A stretch of 64,000 nucleotides of DNA from Lutjanus erythropterus (GCA_020091685.1 CM034605.1:15162635-15226634), one strand, 5' to 3'. Shown: positions 11,501 through 24,420, counted from the first letter of the stretch. Notes: generated by a model not told the origin, from the letters alone. A program made the numbers and translations.

Positions 11501-14500
11501 GGTTTTTTATGCATCCATCTGTGATCAGGGGTCTTCAGAAATGAACTGTATAGGGAACAGATGTAACATTAACTGCTTTTAGAAATTAAATTTACTCAGG
11601 ACAATGAGCGTCATGTGTCATACAGCCTGCAGAGATGTCCGTTGGCTATGTTTTTCTGTCGTTGTGATTTAAAGAAAAAAGAAAACAATTTTTACAACTG
11701 ACAACAACAACCTGGGATGGTTTGTACCAACTTGTCTTTACTAAGCCTTGTCCTAACTGCTAAGTCAGTCTGTGTTAAGACCAGCCTTGATTTATGTCAG
11801 ATGCACCAACAAAACTTGCAGAGATGCCAACATTACAAATGGGTGGACATGCTAATTTTCATGGAACTCCATCCACCATTTGTTGAAACATTTAAGTCTT
11901 GACCAAAACGGATTGACAGACAGAGCAGCTCTGCCATCACTTTAATGTCACTGGCATGGCTAAAAAATGCCTTTCACTAATTTGAGTCAAGGTTTAAACT
12001 CGAATAGGTCAGCGCCTCCAAAAATATCACTTTCTTTAAACTTTTCACTAACTGCTTTTTTTTTTTTAGCTGACATTTTCCCTGCCAGCACCCATGCAGT
12101 TTGACATTTCACAATGCTTCTTTTTTTTGATGGAGTACTGGTGCGAGAAACATTTTCAAGACATGCCAGACAATGTCAGCTTTCAATTGTAAAACTATGA
12201 TGGATACATGCAGTACCAGTGGAAGTGCAAGGTCGTCACAAAACGTAGCTGCTGTGTCTTGTATCTAAGAAAGAAAACACTACTGACACCCGCTAGTATA
12301 CACAGTGAGAGTGTGTGTCTGATGCTTTTGTGCATCTTGTGTATGCATTAATGCAGGGAGGAATCGTAAAGCCTCAGTTAGCAACATAGCAATATCTGTC
12401 AACTTCCCAAACTTGACCTCTGACCCTCAGATTAATTGCTCTCTGGGGCAGCCAAACCTGTCATGTGTATCTCAGGGATTTCATAGCGTAGATTAGTGCG
12501 GGAGATTACTGTCTCATTCGTGGTGAATATAAAGTTGTCTTGTTAATTAATCCAGGAATTTGGATGCCTTGATTTGAGGCGTTTAAAGGATTTTGAAAGT
12601 AAATTACTGTCTAACCCCTGAGAGTTGTTGCAGGATATCAGTGATTACTGACTGGCAGTTATATTTTGTAATAGAAGCTTAAATGTCTGCATTTACCATC
12701 TGCATATATCCTTCATACAGTATGTCCGTATAGTTTTTTACTTTACAAAGTATGATCCTTCAAGCTGTTTGTGCCTGTCTTGTGCTCAACCTGAGCTCTC
12801 TCTCTCTCTCCCTCTCTCTGCTGGGAGTCATCACACAAAACAGCTGGTGGTTTTCCAGCAGTTCACCAGGCTGGAAATCTAACCAAACACTGGTTATGTG
12901 CGCAGCATTTCACTTGATGTTGCCGAATCAGAATCTCAATTAAGATTCTAGTGTCTAAAAACAGTACTGAAAAGTAGGCAGCAGAGGGGAAAACGGTGAA
13001 ATCATCTGGGGCAGTGCAGGCGGAGCAGCAACCGTGCTGTGGCTGCAGGGAATATGATTGTTTGAGGAACATTAGGCTGAACTGAACAGGCACAGGCACC
13101 ATGACATTCCTGCCCTGATAAGTCATGTACGATGTGAAGAGTTGATAAAGAGCCACACTGTGTCTAAAAGACAAAAACTCTGTCTAAAACACTTTAAGTG
13201 ATCATCAGCAAGGTGCTTGTGAAGCGTGCTGACTGGACACAGCCGTGTGTGTTGGCAACCTGCCGTTGTCAGTTACGTCATTACGTTGATGAATCCCATC
13301 CCCCACTGCTGCAGTGCAGACGTTCACCTGTTTATTAGAAATCTTTTAATATTAACCATATCGCTCGTCCAATTTGCACCAAATTCAACACTACACTTAC
13401 TTGGATCCCCAGTGACAAACCGTCCAAGTCTGAAGTAGATCAGACGAGCAGTTCTTGAGATATGTAAGACACAGCCAGCTGGAAGGACGGACAGAGATTC
13501 CTTGCATTTATAGAGAGATGAGTTCACAACCTAAAGCTGTGATTTTTTTTTTTTTCAAGCCTTCCCTGTAAATTATATTTCACCCTCTGCCAGCCACAAA
13601 TAACCCTCCCATTCACTCATGTTGGCATTTATTTAATAAGCCATTTGCAGCAAGGACCTGCAATCAATATCTGAGCATTAGCGATCAGAGCATGTTTATG
13701 TACCAGTGAAGCTAATTCATTGTGAGTTTCACAACAAGGACGCTGGCTTTAAAAACAAAAGCTGTACTAGCTCTTATCCCGGTTGCGGTCCGGCTGGTCT
13801 GCCTGGGTGACCCGTCTCAAGGCTAGCTGCACTAATCGACTTCCTGTGCTTCCTTTTCCCGTTTTTGAGTGTATTTCTGTCATCTATCATGTAGATATAC
13901 CTGCAGTATTTCACCATTCGACTAATGTTTGCTGAATAAGTATGTAGTATGTAAGCTAGCTTTAGCCTCAGTCTTTTAGCATTAATGTTACATCATGTAT
14001 GCAGCTGCTAAGTGACTTTACATTTACACTTTCAGGGTTCTTGTTTTAAAACGTGTCTGATAGAAACATTAACAGAATGGAAAGTTTGGCAGGTGTAGCA
14101 ACAGTAACTAAGGAGGGCGGTGCTTAAGGTTCTCCAACTGCAAACGAGCCAATAAAAGCCATAGCGTATTGACAAGAAAAAACAGGTTACTTACTGCAAC
14201 AGGTTTGCAGAAGTGACCATGACCTGCTATTGATAATTCATTAAGCATCATTGGTTAAAAAGTAACTAGTACTCTGAGTAGTTTTTGAGAGAAATGTTTG
14301 TTACTTTTACTTTTGTATTTTTAACACCTTTTTTTTTTAGTTTTACTCTTAAATGAGTAATATTTCAGTAATGTAACATTATTTCTACTGGAATACAAAT
14401 TTTCAGTACTACTTCCTCCACTGGTAGTAATAGCTCACAGAAATTTTAACTGAGAAACATTTCAATCTAACAAAGATCTCCGTCAGGCATTTTCAAATCA

Positions 14501-16015
14501 CCATCACAAAGCAGAACGGGAAATATAAAAACAAAAACACATTAATCACTCAGGTGATTGTGATCTTTTTCAATGAGAGGCAGTCTCCTCACAAAGCCTT
14601 TGTTTAAGTGGCTATAGAGAGAAAAAACAAAAAAACAAAACATTTTCAAGTATGATTGATAGACTTTACTTTTACAGATAATATGTCTCTCTCAAAAGTC
14701 TGTATCTGTTGATGCTACCTCTCTTTAATTCTCATTCTTTTTGCTTACATGCATACTTTTTCCAGTTGTAGACAGATTCTAGTCTGAACATGCCTGTATT
14801 GAAAAAGAAAATTTGGGTGAGAAATATATTACTGTTTTCTATTTTAATATTTTTTCATGTAATTTTCTATATAGTAGTTCTTAATTACAAAATTTTTTTC
14901 CCTGGATGATGTATGATGCATATTTGACTGAGTGTGCAGATCTTTTGTCTGTTGCTTTCCAATATTTAACATTAACAAAAGAAGGCGGCGAATATGTGTT
15001 GAACTTCAAACAACACTATCAAAAAACCTCTATCCTCTATCCATGTTGACGTTGATCTTTATTGTTTTGTAGCTTGAAATGCAAGGACAGTTTTTACTAC
15101 ACTTATGTTGAATTATAACTGGACGTAAATATTTTCTTATATACAGGGGCTTTAAAACACAAAGGAACACCTACAGAAGAATGGTAATATGTTGATTGCC
15201 CTGTTCAATATTTACTAATCTAGTTTTCCCTTCCTTCATCTAGTAAACCTGATGAATGAGTCAGTGAGCACTATAATATAATTAAGCCTTTTTTATTATG
15301 GATGATGCAGGCTGTTATATAACAAAGGATCCTCCTTTAGGAAGAATGTGGGTGTTTTGCCTTCTGCAACATATTGGTATTAATCTATACATTAGTGTAT
15401 GTATTGGAAATACATGTGGATTTAAATACCTTTTTACTAAAACAGTAACAATGATTATGAGATTGATCCTAGGGGCAAAGTGAATCTTTATTTAATTGAA
15501 TCCACTTAAACAAACCAACATGTATTTTACTGTATATCTAATTATATAATACGTTAGTTTGTAATTTAATTATCAAGTCGTGTTATATGAAAAATATTGT
15601 TGCATATGAAATGTTATATTGAAAATGTTACATGGCCAAAACCTGCTTCCCAAGGAAAAATGCAAAGAACATGTGTGTGCCTGTTTGGGTTTGTATCTAC
15701 AGGGGGAGAACAACTTTACTACTTGAGAACCAGTGTGATTTTTTTGTACATTTATTTTTTCTGTGCACTCCTATTCATTCAAGTATTTTCCACTTCACAG
15801 AACCGTGTCCACTTTTATAAATCTTACAAAACAATTATAAGTAATTACTGCTCTGTTTTAACCCTATAAACCATCTAATGAGTGGCTATAAGGATTTAAT
15901 AATCACAGTATGCTTGTACTATCAGTTTAAGTCCCCTCTGCCACCACTACATCTCTCTCTTTCCTGTGTGCTGCTCTTTGACTCTGAGTCAGTCTTTGAC
16001 CATCTCAGCCTATCA

Positions 16016-16069
<54 letters not shown>

Positions 16070-19000
16070 CTGTCTCTGCTGCTGACTACACTGTGTTCTC
16101 ATTAAAGCAGGACAAATGAAGAAGAGGGCAGCATCTTTTTTCATGAGTGGACCAGAGGGCTCAGCACCTATCACAGGGCCAGGCAGGCCTGACATCACAC
16201 TCTCATTACTAACAGACCACCAGAGGCCCATTCCAGGCTTCGGCCACTGGACATGCCTCACTGGCCATGCCACATAAAACAGACCTAAATTACACGTATA
16301 CATATGTTTTATGGTGAAATTAACTTCCTACATACAAAGCCAGACTGGATTTTTGATGACCAATAATGATCAGGATGACCAATGGGACATTAATTCTCTG
16401 TTTCTTGTAGTCAGGAGCAGGGAGGTCAAATGTAGTAAACAACCTGCATAGATCCGATCTACATGTTTGTTTGGTTGTTATAAACTTGTAACCTTGTAAG
16501 CTGATAAGGCTTAGTCACACACCCAGCAGACACGGAGTAACATTATTATTCATTTAGAGTCGTGACCGTAGTGATCTAAGTCATCTAAACAAACTCCAAA
16601 AAAGTAGTATTCATGGCTGCTGTTCATAGCTGTCCGTGTATAGTTCTAGTTCTAGTCTAGTTCTGCTTTGCTCTCTTCCTCCTGGGAAATATCAGGCCCT
16701 TTAGCTGCTCCACTGGGTTCAACAGCAAGTCACCATCTTTGTCTCTCTGTTGTTTGATGCTTGGCTCGCTAATAAGAGCAATGAAAGTGAGCCAAAATAG
16801 TACAGTCGTCGGCCGTAAAACTGGCTGAAAATCAAAATTAACAGGTGTTCAAAACTATGGACGTACACCATAAGTCAACTAGTCAATTAAATGTTGTTGC
16901 CCTTGCTAGTCTGTACCAGAAACACTCAATTAAACTATTTATTATTAACTATTTATTAATGTCTTATTAATGTACAATGCACAGATGGAAATCATCAAGG
17001 TGGAAAGTGTGAAAGACGACATCTTGTTAAACCAGCGCAGTTTGTATGGTGTTGTAGTTATTACCACTCAAGTGGAGCAATAAATAACCACATTCAGCAC
17101 AGGCGTGTGGACATTAACCTGCATGGAGAGCAGGCTGCTGGTGCTAGCAATGCTACTGTTAGCCACACTCAGCAAACTAATATGACACTGTTTTCTGAGT
17201 CTTTTCTTACTTTTAACTTTCCATCTGGAAATTTGCAAACATTCCTATTCAAATCTTATTTAACAGTTGAAAGTTAAAAGAGGGAAATCTGAGCTCTGAT
17301 TTATTATTTGACACAGAAAAAAAATTATTTCAATTATGCAAAGAAAATCAATGACTGTTATTAGTGTTATTATTGTATTTGTGTTACTCCCATATATAAG
17401 TGCACATTCACATGTGAATTCATGAAGCCACCTACACTCCCACCAGTCTGAGGTCTTTTTATCTTTTATCGTGATATCAGGGGCTTGTTGAGCAGATGGT
17501 ACGGGCAGCCCTTGTCATTATCATGCGGCAGAGGCCCTGAGATATAAAGACTTAGCGGTCCCTCAGTACTGATGGTTAACAAGGAGGAGAAACGGGAACA
17601 TCTGGTGAGGGGAGAACAGGTAGAGGAGCTGGCACGGCTGCTGTTGGCTATCTGACACCCTCGCAAACAGATGGAGGGAGCTGGCTCAGTGTGCGAGAAA
17701 AGAGGATGGAGATACTTTGGTCACATGTCAACAGGTCAAGTTGGATGCTCAGGCAGTTAGATATATCAGGTGCCTAACTGTGTGTGTTTGTTTCGATATA
17801 AATGGCTTGTGTGTTGATAAAAACAAAGTATTTAGCATATGAAAACAAAATTAGGTGCTTCAGGAGATTATAACCTCTTACGTCCTGTTGTCTCTATACC
17901 ATATGTGCAAATTATTGCATATTTATTGCTCTCTAACTTGATTCTGATGACAGAAAAGTTTTACTTATAACTTCATGGGGGCTATCTTGAAAGATAAGCT
18001 GATGAAGGTCTCATTACGAAAAGGTTATTCCCACTGCTGTGATTGCAAAGTTCATTAGATGATGTGTCACCGTGTTTTTGTTTGATATTCTGATCACACT
18101 GATGAAGGAGGGAGGGACTGTAACCATACCTACGATCATGTGGTTGCAGACGTCGCAGAACGTGGGCTTCTTGAAGATGTGCTCCATGAAGCAGTGTCCT
18201 GCCGAGTCCACCTGCAGCGGGTTGCGTGCCTGGGAGCGTGACGTGGGAGGAGGAGCGCAGGGAATGGCTGGGGGGACAGGAGGGATGGGGAGGTTGGTGG
18301 TGTGCGGCGGGGCCATCCCGATGTTGCAGAGATGGCCCGTGCTGCTGCTCACGTCCGAGAGGAGCTCCGTCTTGTTGTCGCTGCTGGTTCGGAAGAAGTT
18401 GTCTGCACTCTTACTGCGGATGCTCTTGGTCTTGAAGGACAAAGAGCGCTTGAGTCTCTGCAGCTGAAAAGAGAGAGAAAGAGGTGAAGAGAAGTGCAGC
18501 GAGGGAGAGAAAAGTAAGAGAATAAATGAGGGAGAGAATGACAGAGGAGAGAGCACCTGAGTGAGATGTGGAGTAAATCAATTCCTGTTATAACCTAAAT
18601 AAATAAGCTTAGACTGTGTTGCACCAACAAAGATTAATTTAATCCATCTAAGACAGCCTCTCATTGACACAAACTGTTTGCCTGATGAAGGTCTAGTACA
18701 GAAATGTCGCAAATAAATATAATATTGCAAGTTAGACAGTGTGCCGGAGTCTTTTCGCACCTTTTGGGTTTACCTCTCCTATGCACCTGCCTCATCCAAT
18801 AGATGTGTGAAATGCTCCTTTGTTCTAAGCAAAACTATGTTTAAACTGAGTAAATCCACATTTATAATTAAGCAGAGCTCTGTTGCACAAATAAAAACTG
18901 ACCTCAGTTTATTGATTTAAGTTTAGTGATTTAAACCTATACGGAATACAGTTAAATCAATATGGAGATGCTTTCTTACCCAAATTAAAATAACTAAATA

Positions 19001-22000
19001 AATAAATAAATAAATTAATTAATTAATCAATTAATTAATAATGTGAATGCAGTCAGGACCTAGTAAGTACAAAAGAGGGAGAGAAATGTTAACTCTCAGC
19101 TGCTCTGTATCAACATTCCTTAATATATTGCATTATTTGCTAGCTAGATAAAAACATTTGTTGCTGTGTTGTTTTTGGTTTTGTTTCTTTTTACGTCTGG
19201 AGCCGCTGCTATAAATAATTATTTTTATGGGATTTGGCATCCACACCTAGCCACCTAGCCTAAACAGACTCAATACTAGCTACCAGCAAAATTTAGAAGC
19301 AGAGACGCTGAACCGTAGATGAAGGCTATGATGCACAATTAAAACATATATTTGCATATTTTTTTTGTTTTTACAACTGAAGAATGATTCAAACGATTCC
19401 ATGTAATTATTTGTCAAAGAAATTGAATCTGTCTTAATCTTTAGCTAGTTTAAAAGCTTGGTGCAGCAGAATTTAAAGTTAAACCATGATTTAAGTGGGT
19501 TAAAAAATGAATCCTTGTTGGGAGTAACCCAGCCTCATTCTCTAAAACCTTCAGGCAAATGTCTCAGCGTCCCACGGCCGATACAAAGGGAACTGCGAGG
19601 GACAACTTATCACTGCTCAGCGGAAAACCTTCGAGGTTCCCCACCTGGAAGGTAATGTGATTTCCTGGTTAGGGCGATGCATCACGTCAACACTATTTCT
19701 CACACGCTGTGCTGCCGTTTCTGGCCGCAGCTTCGATCAATCTCATTAGTCTCCTCCTTTTACAGTAACGCTATTCATAACACTCCACGCTGACAGCTCC
19801 TCATTTAACCTCTCAGTGTGTACTTCCTCCTCCGTGAAACCCACTTAATTCTGGGCTCAAACACGCAATAAAGAATCTCTCAGCTACTGTAATGTGATTT
19901 TATGGTTCTGGTTTCTGGCTGATATGTGGCTGCAGGTCTGTGATTTGAGAACTGCATTATGTTTTGCGTAATTGATGTGTAGAGAAAGACTCCTAATGAT
20001 CAATTAAATCCTAGCACACAGTACAGACCTGAATGTACAAATGTACTGTAAACAGGTAAACACCTGTGGGAAGCTTTTCTGCTGGGAGCTCAAGGTTGAG
20101 ATGTCCTCTTCTAAATTTATTACATATACACACACAGATAGTGTGAGTTTGCTTCCTCAGATTCTGGGCTGGGACATTCTTATTAAATCTCAAGCTGCAA
20201 CAATTAGTCCATTAATCAATTAGGTGGGGGTTTTTTTTGTTAGACTTCCAAAATCTCTGATTTCAGCCTCCTATTTGCGAATGTTTTCTGGTTTCTTTAG
20301 TCCTCTAGGACAGTTAACTTAATGTTTTTTTATTCTAAGACATTTTTGAATATCATCTTCATCTTTATGGAAACAGTGAACAGCATTTTTTTTACCATTT
20401 TGTGACATTTTATGGACCAAACACCCGACCAATTAATTGAGAAAATTATTGACAGAAAGTAACTGAGAACATTCACTCAAGTACTCTATTTAAGTATGAT
20501 ATTGATGTACTTGTACTTTACTTAAGTATTTCCATTCTATGCCACGTTACACTTCTACTTATTCTTGGAAGTCAACCACCTGACAAATTCAGAGAAGCAC
20601 CTCGATGTTGTCTCATGTCTGAAGAAGGGCTTGTGCCCAAAATGTTGCATGGTGGTATAGTAATAAATGTTTAAGGGTTCATGTGTGCAGACTTTTTTTT
20701 TCTTTCTTGTACTTGTAACAGGGCTTTTTACCTGCCTGTAAAAGTAGCCGCTATCCTGAATCTTTCATTCCCTCTGCAATCCATCTGCTGAATGCATCAT
20801 AGGATTGTTTAGCCATCGTCACTGGTATACATTTTTTATATGATCTTCTTTATTTTTTGCTTTAGAAGGTTTATTTAGTATTACTAATAGATTATATTCC
20901 TCATTATCTCCCTTGCATCATCATTTGTCTGTTTGTATGTCACTGTGCGTTTTTTATGTATAACAAGCTGTTCCACCAAATTGCTCCTAGTGGGATTAAT
21001 AAAGTTGTATTGAATTAAACTGAGAGTATTTTTACACTGTGGTATTGCTTTTTTATTTGAGTGAAGATCTGAGTACTTCTTCAAGGTCTGAATACATTGA
21101 GGTGAATAAGCATACATGTATTGTTAACTGCTGGTGTTTTTGTCCAACATGCCTGAGCAAATTGTTTAGAGGGCTCATCACTGCAGCTTTGGTATGGTGA
21201 GGATCAATCAATTCTACGGGTCACTCTGGAAACAATCAATTTAGATCCTTTCTCTGCCATTACCACCCACACACAGGAACACACACACACGTTCACACAC
21301 ACGCACATGAACATATAGCGCACATGTTCTACTGCAACCTCATGTAGTTCTTCACTTGCACAGCTCTTACACACCCTGAAAAGAAAAACGGTGTTAAAAC
21401 ACAACAATAATGTTAATGCGGTCTGTTCTAGATAACTGCATTAGGTAGATAAGCATTTTTTTCTGTAAATTCTACATGTAGTGAACTCTATTTTACAAAG
21501 GCTGTGAGATGGTAAAGGATACTACACTTCTTTCACTGTAAGGTAGTTTTATATATTTCAAATAAAAGACAACCAATAATAAATAAAGATAACTCTAAAT
21601 CAGCAAAGTGGGGGGATGTGTGCATGCATCAAGGAGCTCATGCTGTGTTTGATGGCACCAGATTTATAGGAGCTGTGTTCTACCATAAAGCAGGGAGAGA
21701 TAATGGAGGCTGGACTTGGTAATGCAAAACAAATGTATAATATTATATATCAAATCTTTATAATACATTTACAGATGCAGCCTCGGGACAAAGAGTGTGC
21801 TCCAGAAGTATGGGTGATGATGGATTAAACCTTGTGTGACTTCGCTACAGGTGATTGATCTTAAAAAGCAGTAAAAGTTGTGATATGAAACAACTTTTAT
21901 TTTAATGTACATGCAAGTATGCTGTTGTGTTATGATGGACTAAAATCAGCAGTACACTACAGTTTGCACAAGAGTGGAGGCTCACCTTGCGCTTGTGATG

Positions 22001-23986
22001 TTCAGGCCTCACAGTATTCTTAAAGAAGGAATAAAAACACAAACACAGCTTTACTTAATGATAGTAAAACTTATACTACTTATCCTTTCTGTTATGGCTG
22101 CATGGTATATTAAAAATATTGAAATTATTTTGACAGATTGACAAACTGTGATATGATTCACTATTAATGGGAAAAAGTTTTCTTACATCTGGAGAACAAG
22201 ATTTATAGGCCAGGGCATCTCTGCAGCACACTGTACTTTATTATAATACTGTTTTGTCACATATTTCTCCTTTCACAGGAAATTGCAGCTTCCGCAAATT
22301 TGGACATTGTACTTGACCATATTGCAATTTCAGAAGTATTTATATTAACTGTGCAGCCCTACTGTCTGTAAGAATGATTAAACACTTTCTTAAATCACTT
22401 TTTCTTGTCTTTCTGAGGTGTTTGACAACTAATCATCTGAGATACTGGAAGTGAGTGAGGTTGTTTGGCAGAAGCTTAAAAAATTATGTGAGAAGTCAGC
22501 CAGGAGTCTCTTAAAATACTCAGTCATCAAATGTGCCAAAGTAAGAGCTCACATGCCTTAAAAAACACAATGCCACAGAGGAGACCATTTCTGAAAACTG
22601 ACCGAGGACTGACCGTGCAAACGCAAAAGCCTTATCTAAACTAAATAAAATGAGAGAACATATGAGTCTCAACTGTCCTGTGGGCTTTGGGGACAGGACA
22701 GGAGAGCTGCTGTAGCCATCCACTGCCATGATGACTAGTCCAATATTTTACTGCTAATAGTAGTAGTCTGGGCAACATGTGGCCCACATAGATGGCAAAA
22801 TGCCCGAGGCAGCTGTGGATCTCTGTCACACAGCCTACTTTCCTGCATCAGCCACAAGTAGAAAGTACAAACCTATATGGCACTTAATTATTACATAATA
22901 TAAACAGAGTATTAACACGATGTTACTACCTCCACCACTACAGCACATCATGACACTGTTTTCAGACTAATCAAGAGCTTTAAATAGCATTTCCAACCTC
23001 ATTTATCTGGCAACAATTAATTTAAACCCACAATTCCAGTTAGTTGTTTAGGTTATAGACTCTTGCATAAATAAAAGTAATATAATAACCTATAAAAGCC
23101 CAGAATAGAAAGTTTTAAACTGATCTCATCTTTATCTAAAGGTTGCTTTCTTATATGGTACAACATCATGATGTTATTCTAATGGTATTCCAACACACTG
23201 AGGTGGTCTGTTGTACTAAAACGAGTCTGCAGTGACTCTTTGTCGCACTTTAAACATGTTATGTTTGTGTTTTCTAACCTGTTTGTACAGCTAATCACAT
23301 TTTTGTACATATAGAAGTAGCAAATATAGTGTCTTACCTAAAGAAAAAAAACTATATTTCTTCAAATGTCATGCAAGGACATCTAAAGAGTGTGTGTGGT
23401 GCTCATAGTGAGTTTAAACTGATCTCATCTTTATCTTAAGGTTGTTTTCATATGGCACAAGATCATGATGTTAGTCTTGTGGAATTTCAACACATTGTGG
23501 AGGTCTGTTGTACTAAAAATGAGTCTGTAGTGACTTTTTGTGGCACTTTAAACGTGTTATCTGAGTGTTTTATGTCCTGTTTGTACAGCTGATGATATTT
23601 CTTAAGTATATCAGTGTAACAGGTATGATATTCTCCTTAAATTGAATCAGAATAATGCTGCTGAAGCTATTTTAAAAGCTCGATTAGTGACAGTTTAAAT
23701 ACGCTGTTCTTTTCGGGAGCTGCTCCCTGTTCAGTCGATTTTATGGTCATGTTGATAGAAGTTTGTTTACCCTGCTCTATTAATAAGAGTTGTACCGATG
23801 CACAGAGCGATCCCACAGTAAATCAGTCTATCCGGGGTGATGGTAAATAATACATAATAAGGACAGTCCTACCTTGGTTTCCTGCTGGCTGGCGTTCGCC
23901 GTCGGGGATTTGGGTGTCTCATTCTGGTCCCGTTCGTCCTCTTTGCCCCCACTTTCGTCCTGAATCATGTTGGCTGGAGGGATCAT
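5381..23986 (-). CDS. stac: stac, SH3 and cysteine-rich domain protein (5' part)
   Basis: This spans the N-terminal coding part of stac, a cytoplasmic adaptor that binds L-type voltage-gated calcium channels through its C1 and SH3 regions (family knowledge). Three coding exons are visible: 23,986-23,873, 18,463-18,130 and 5,514-5,381. They join in frame to about 193 residues, or 204 with the candidate microexon at 21,986-22,018. The N-terminus starts MIPPAN, like mammalian STAC1. Next comes the basic LQRLKRSLSFKTKS segment with SKSADNFF, a proline-rich linker, then the C1 finger (H-x12-C-x2-C, later CKAC, H and C). The PTFCDVCNHMIVG match favours STAC1 over STAC2 or STAC3. SH3 exons are not in the window and should lie to the left. 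The odd point is 11 extra residues inside the C1 finger. Confidence 0.95.
5515..18129 (-). other. stac: stac intron 2
   Basis: This 12.6-kb intron lies between the two halves of the C1 finger. No coding exon can be supported inside it. It contains a short hAT-like fragment near 6,965-7,025 (GGGGCCAGATTTGGCCTGTG), a repeat fragment of the 'ATGGATTGCCA' type near 11,790-11,960, a CT-rich run at 12,797-12,820, another fragment near 13,350-13,500 and a long CA microsatellite at 16,018. The rest is unremarkable AT-rich sequence. Confidence 0.75.
16018..16066 (+). repeat. (CA)n microsatellite
   Basis: An uninterrupted CA run of about 49 bases is followed by a short CT-rich tail. It lies inside stac intron 2. 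Open frames across it encode only alternating His/Thr or Val/Cys and are artefacts. Confidence 0.98.
18130..18463 (-). CDS. stac: stac coding exon 2 (basic motif, proline linker, first half of C1)
   Basis: This is a 334-nt exon, 111 codons plus one base. The acceptor is TTTTCAG|CTGCAG and the donor GTAG|GTATGG. It encodes LQRLKRSLSFKTKSIRSKSA and DNFF, a Ser/Thr-rich stretch, a proline-rich linker (IPPVPPAIPCAPPP), then HCFMEHIFKKPTFCDVCNHM and IV. That supplies the first His and first Cys pair of the C1 zinc finger. This block is the clearest evidence that the gene is stac of STAC1 type. The frame is open upstream into the intron, but homology and the acceptor place the boundary here. Confidence 0.97.
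18992..19039 (+). repeat. (AATA)n/(AATT)n microsatellite
   Basis: AAAT-type tetranucleotides pass into AATT-type tetranucleotides with one interruption (AATC). It is a simple repeat in a stac intron. Confidence 0.9.
20930..21025 (+). repeat. probable LINE 3' tail fragment
   Basis: The phrase GGGATTAATAAAGTTGTATT followed by a degenerate GAATT-type tail resembles the 3' end of several fish non-LTR retrotransposons, which end with an AATAAAGTT signal and short tandem tail. No reverse transcriptase frame is present, so only a 5'-truncated scrap remains. Confidence 0.45.
21986..22018 (-). CDS. stac: candidate 33-nt stac microexon
   Basis: This 33-nt segment has a pyrimidine-rich acceptor (TTCCTTCTTTAAG just before it) and a strong donor (AAG|GTGAGC). 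It is exactly 11 codons in phase 0, so it can be included or skipped between exon 1 (ends phase 0) and exon 2 (starts phase 0) without a frame change. It encodes NTVRPEHHKRK, a basic peptide that would extend the basic cluster LQRLKRSLS. I do not remember this peptide in mammalian STAC, so it could be a fish-specific or alternative exon, or a chance match. Confidence 0.45.
22019..23872 (-). other. stac: stac intron 1 (promoter-proximal part)
   Basis: This intron follows coding exon 1. Apart from the direct duplication at 23,111-23,601, nothing coding is seen. If the microexon is not used, intron 1 runs from 23,872 to 18,464. Confidence 0.75.
23111..23601. repeat. direct duplication of about 190 bp, period about 300 bp
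   Basis: Copy one (23,111-23,305) and copy two (23,411-23,601) share long blocks: AAACTGATCTCATCTTTATC, GGTCTGTTGTACTAAAA, GACTTTTTGT or its variant, and CCTGTTTGTACAGCT. Both lie in the first stac intron, 270-900 bases downstream of the first exon. The divergence suggests an old local duplication or two parts of an unrecognised repeat. Confidence 0.85.
23873..23986 (-). CDS. stac: stac coding exon 1
   Basis: This is the first coding exon, 114 nt, 38 codons, ending in phase 0. It reads MIPPANMIQDESGGKEDERD and ends ANASQQETK, an acidic disordered N-terminus like that of STAC1, which also begins MIPP and runs into a QESK-type end before LQ-LKRSLS. The donor is GT at 23,872-23,871 in a good consensus (AAG|GTAGGA). 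The ATG at 23,986 is chosen by homology. An internal Met at residue 7 is a less likely start. Confidence 0.9.
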
Positions 23987-24000
23987 CCTCTCTTATAGAG

Positions 24001-24420
24001 ATCTCTCTAAAAAAAAAACTGTTGCTCTGTGGAGTTTGTTCTCTTTCCAAGCTGTTTAAACCGTTCCCATTCCTCTATAGTCACCGTGACCCGAGGACAA
24101 AAGGAGGAGAAGTCATCCAGACCCGCCGAGGCTGCTGCTGCTGCTGCTGCTGCGGTGGAGGGGAGGTCTGAATCTCATCCGCCGACAGGAAAAGATAAGA
24201 AAAACGTCTTGAGGAGGCAGCGAAAGAAGTGCTGTCCAAACCAGAAGTTGCAAGTCGGTCCAGTTCAGTTTCAAAGTGTCCTGTTCTTCTAAAGGAGGCT
24301 CTCGCGTTTATCGTGTCGTCGTGCGTAACGCTGCCAAGACATCTCCAAGTCCACGCTGCGCGCCGTGCGCCACACACTGCCAATACTCTCTAATGGGCGG
24401 AGAGCTGTGAACGACCAAGG
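24001..24420 (-). promoter_or_regulatory. stac: stac 5' UTR and probable promoter, GC-rich
   Basis: Just upstream of the stac start the sequence becomes GC-rich, with several CpGs, unlike the AT-rich flanks. It holds a GGGCGG box at 24,395-24,400, CCAAT on the plus strand at 24,380-24,384, and a short CAG tract (minus strand) at 24,131-24,153. This fits a CpG-type promoter with a 5' UTR of unknown length. No TATA box is convincing. The exact start site cannot be read from sequence. Confidence 0.55.
24131..24153 (-). repeat. (CAG)7 trinucleotide tract in stac 5' region
   Basis: There are seven complete GCT units on the plus strand, read as CAG on the stac-sense strand. The tract is about 150 bases upstream of the stac ATG. 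It could be polymorphic. It is not in a supported reading frame. Confidence 0.9.

Larger units (their letters stand above)
18464..21985 (-). other. stac: stac intron between candidate microexon and exon 2
   Basis: No exon is visible. Repeats include a fragment with CCTGATGAAGGTCTAGTACA at 18,681-18,720, AATA/AATT runs at 18,992-19,039, a common fish stretch with TACTTTACTTAAGTATTTCC near 20,460-20,560, and a likely LINE 3' end at 20,930-21,025. Confidence 0.7.

Noticed and set aside
16013-16303. Open frames across the CA microsatellite
   Set aside because: They encode only alternating residues from the simple repeat plus flanks, with no homology or splice context.
24081-24383. 100-codon minus-strand frame with a polyglutamine run upstream of stac
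   Set aside because: It begins at TTG rather than ATG, ends before the stac start and out of relation to it. The Gln run is just the CAG tract.
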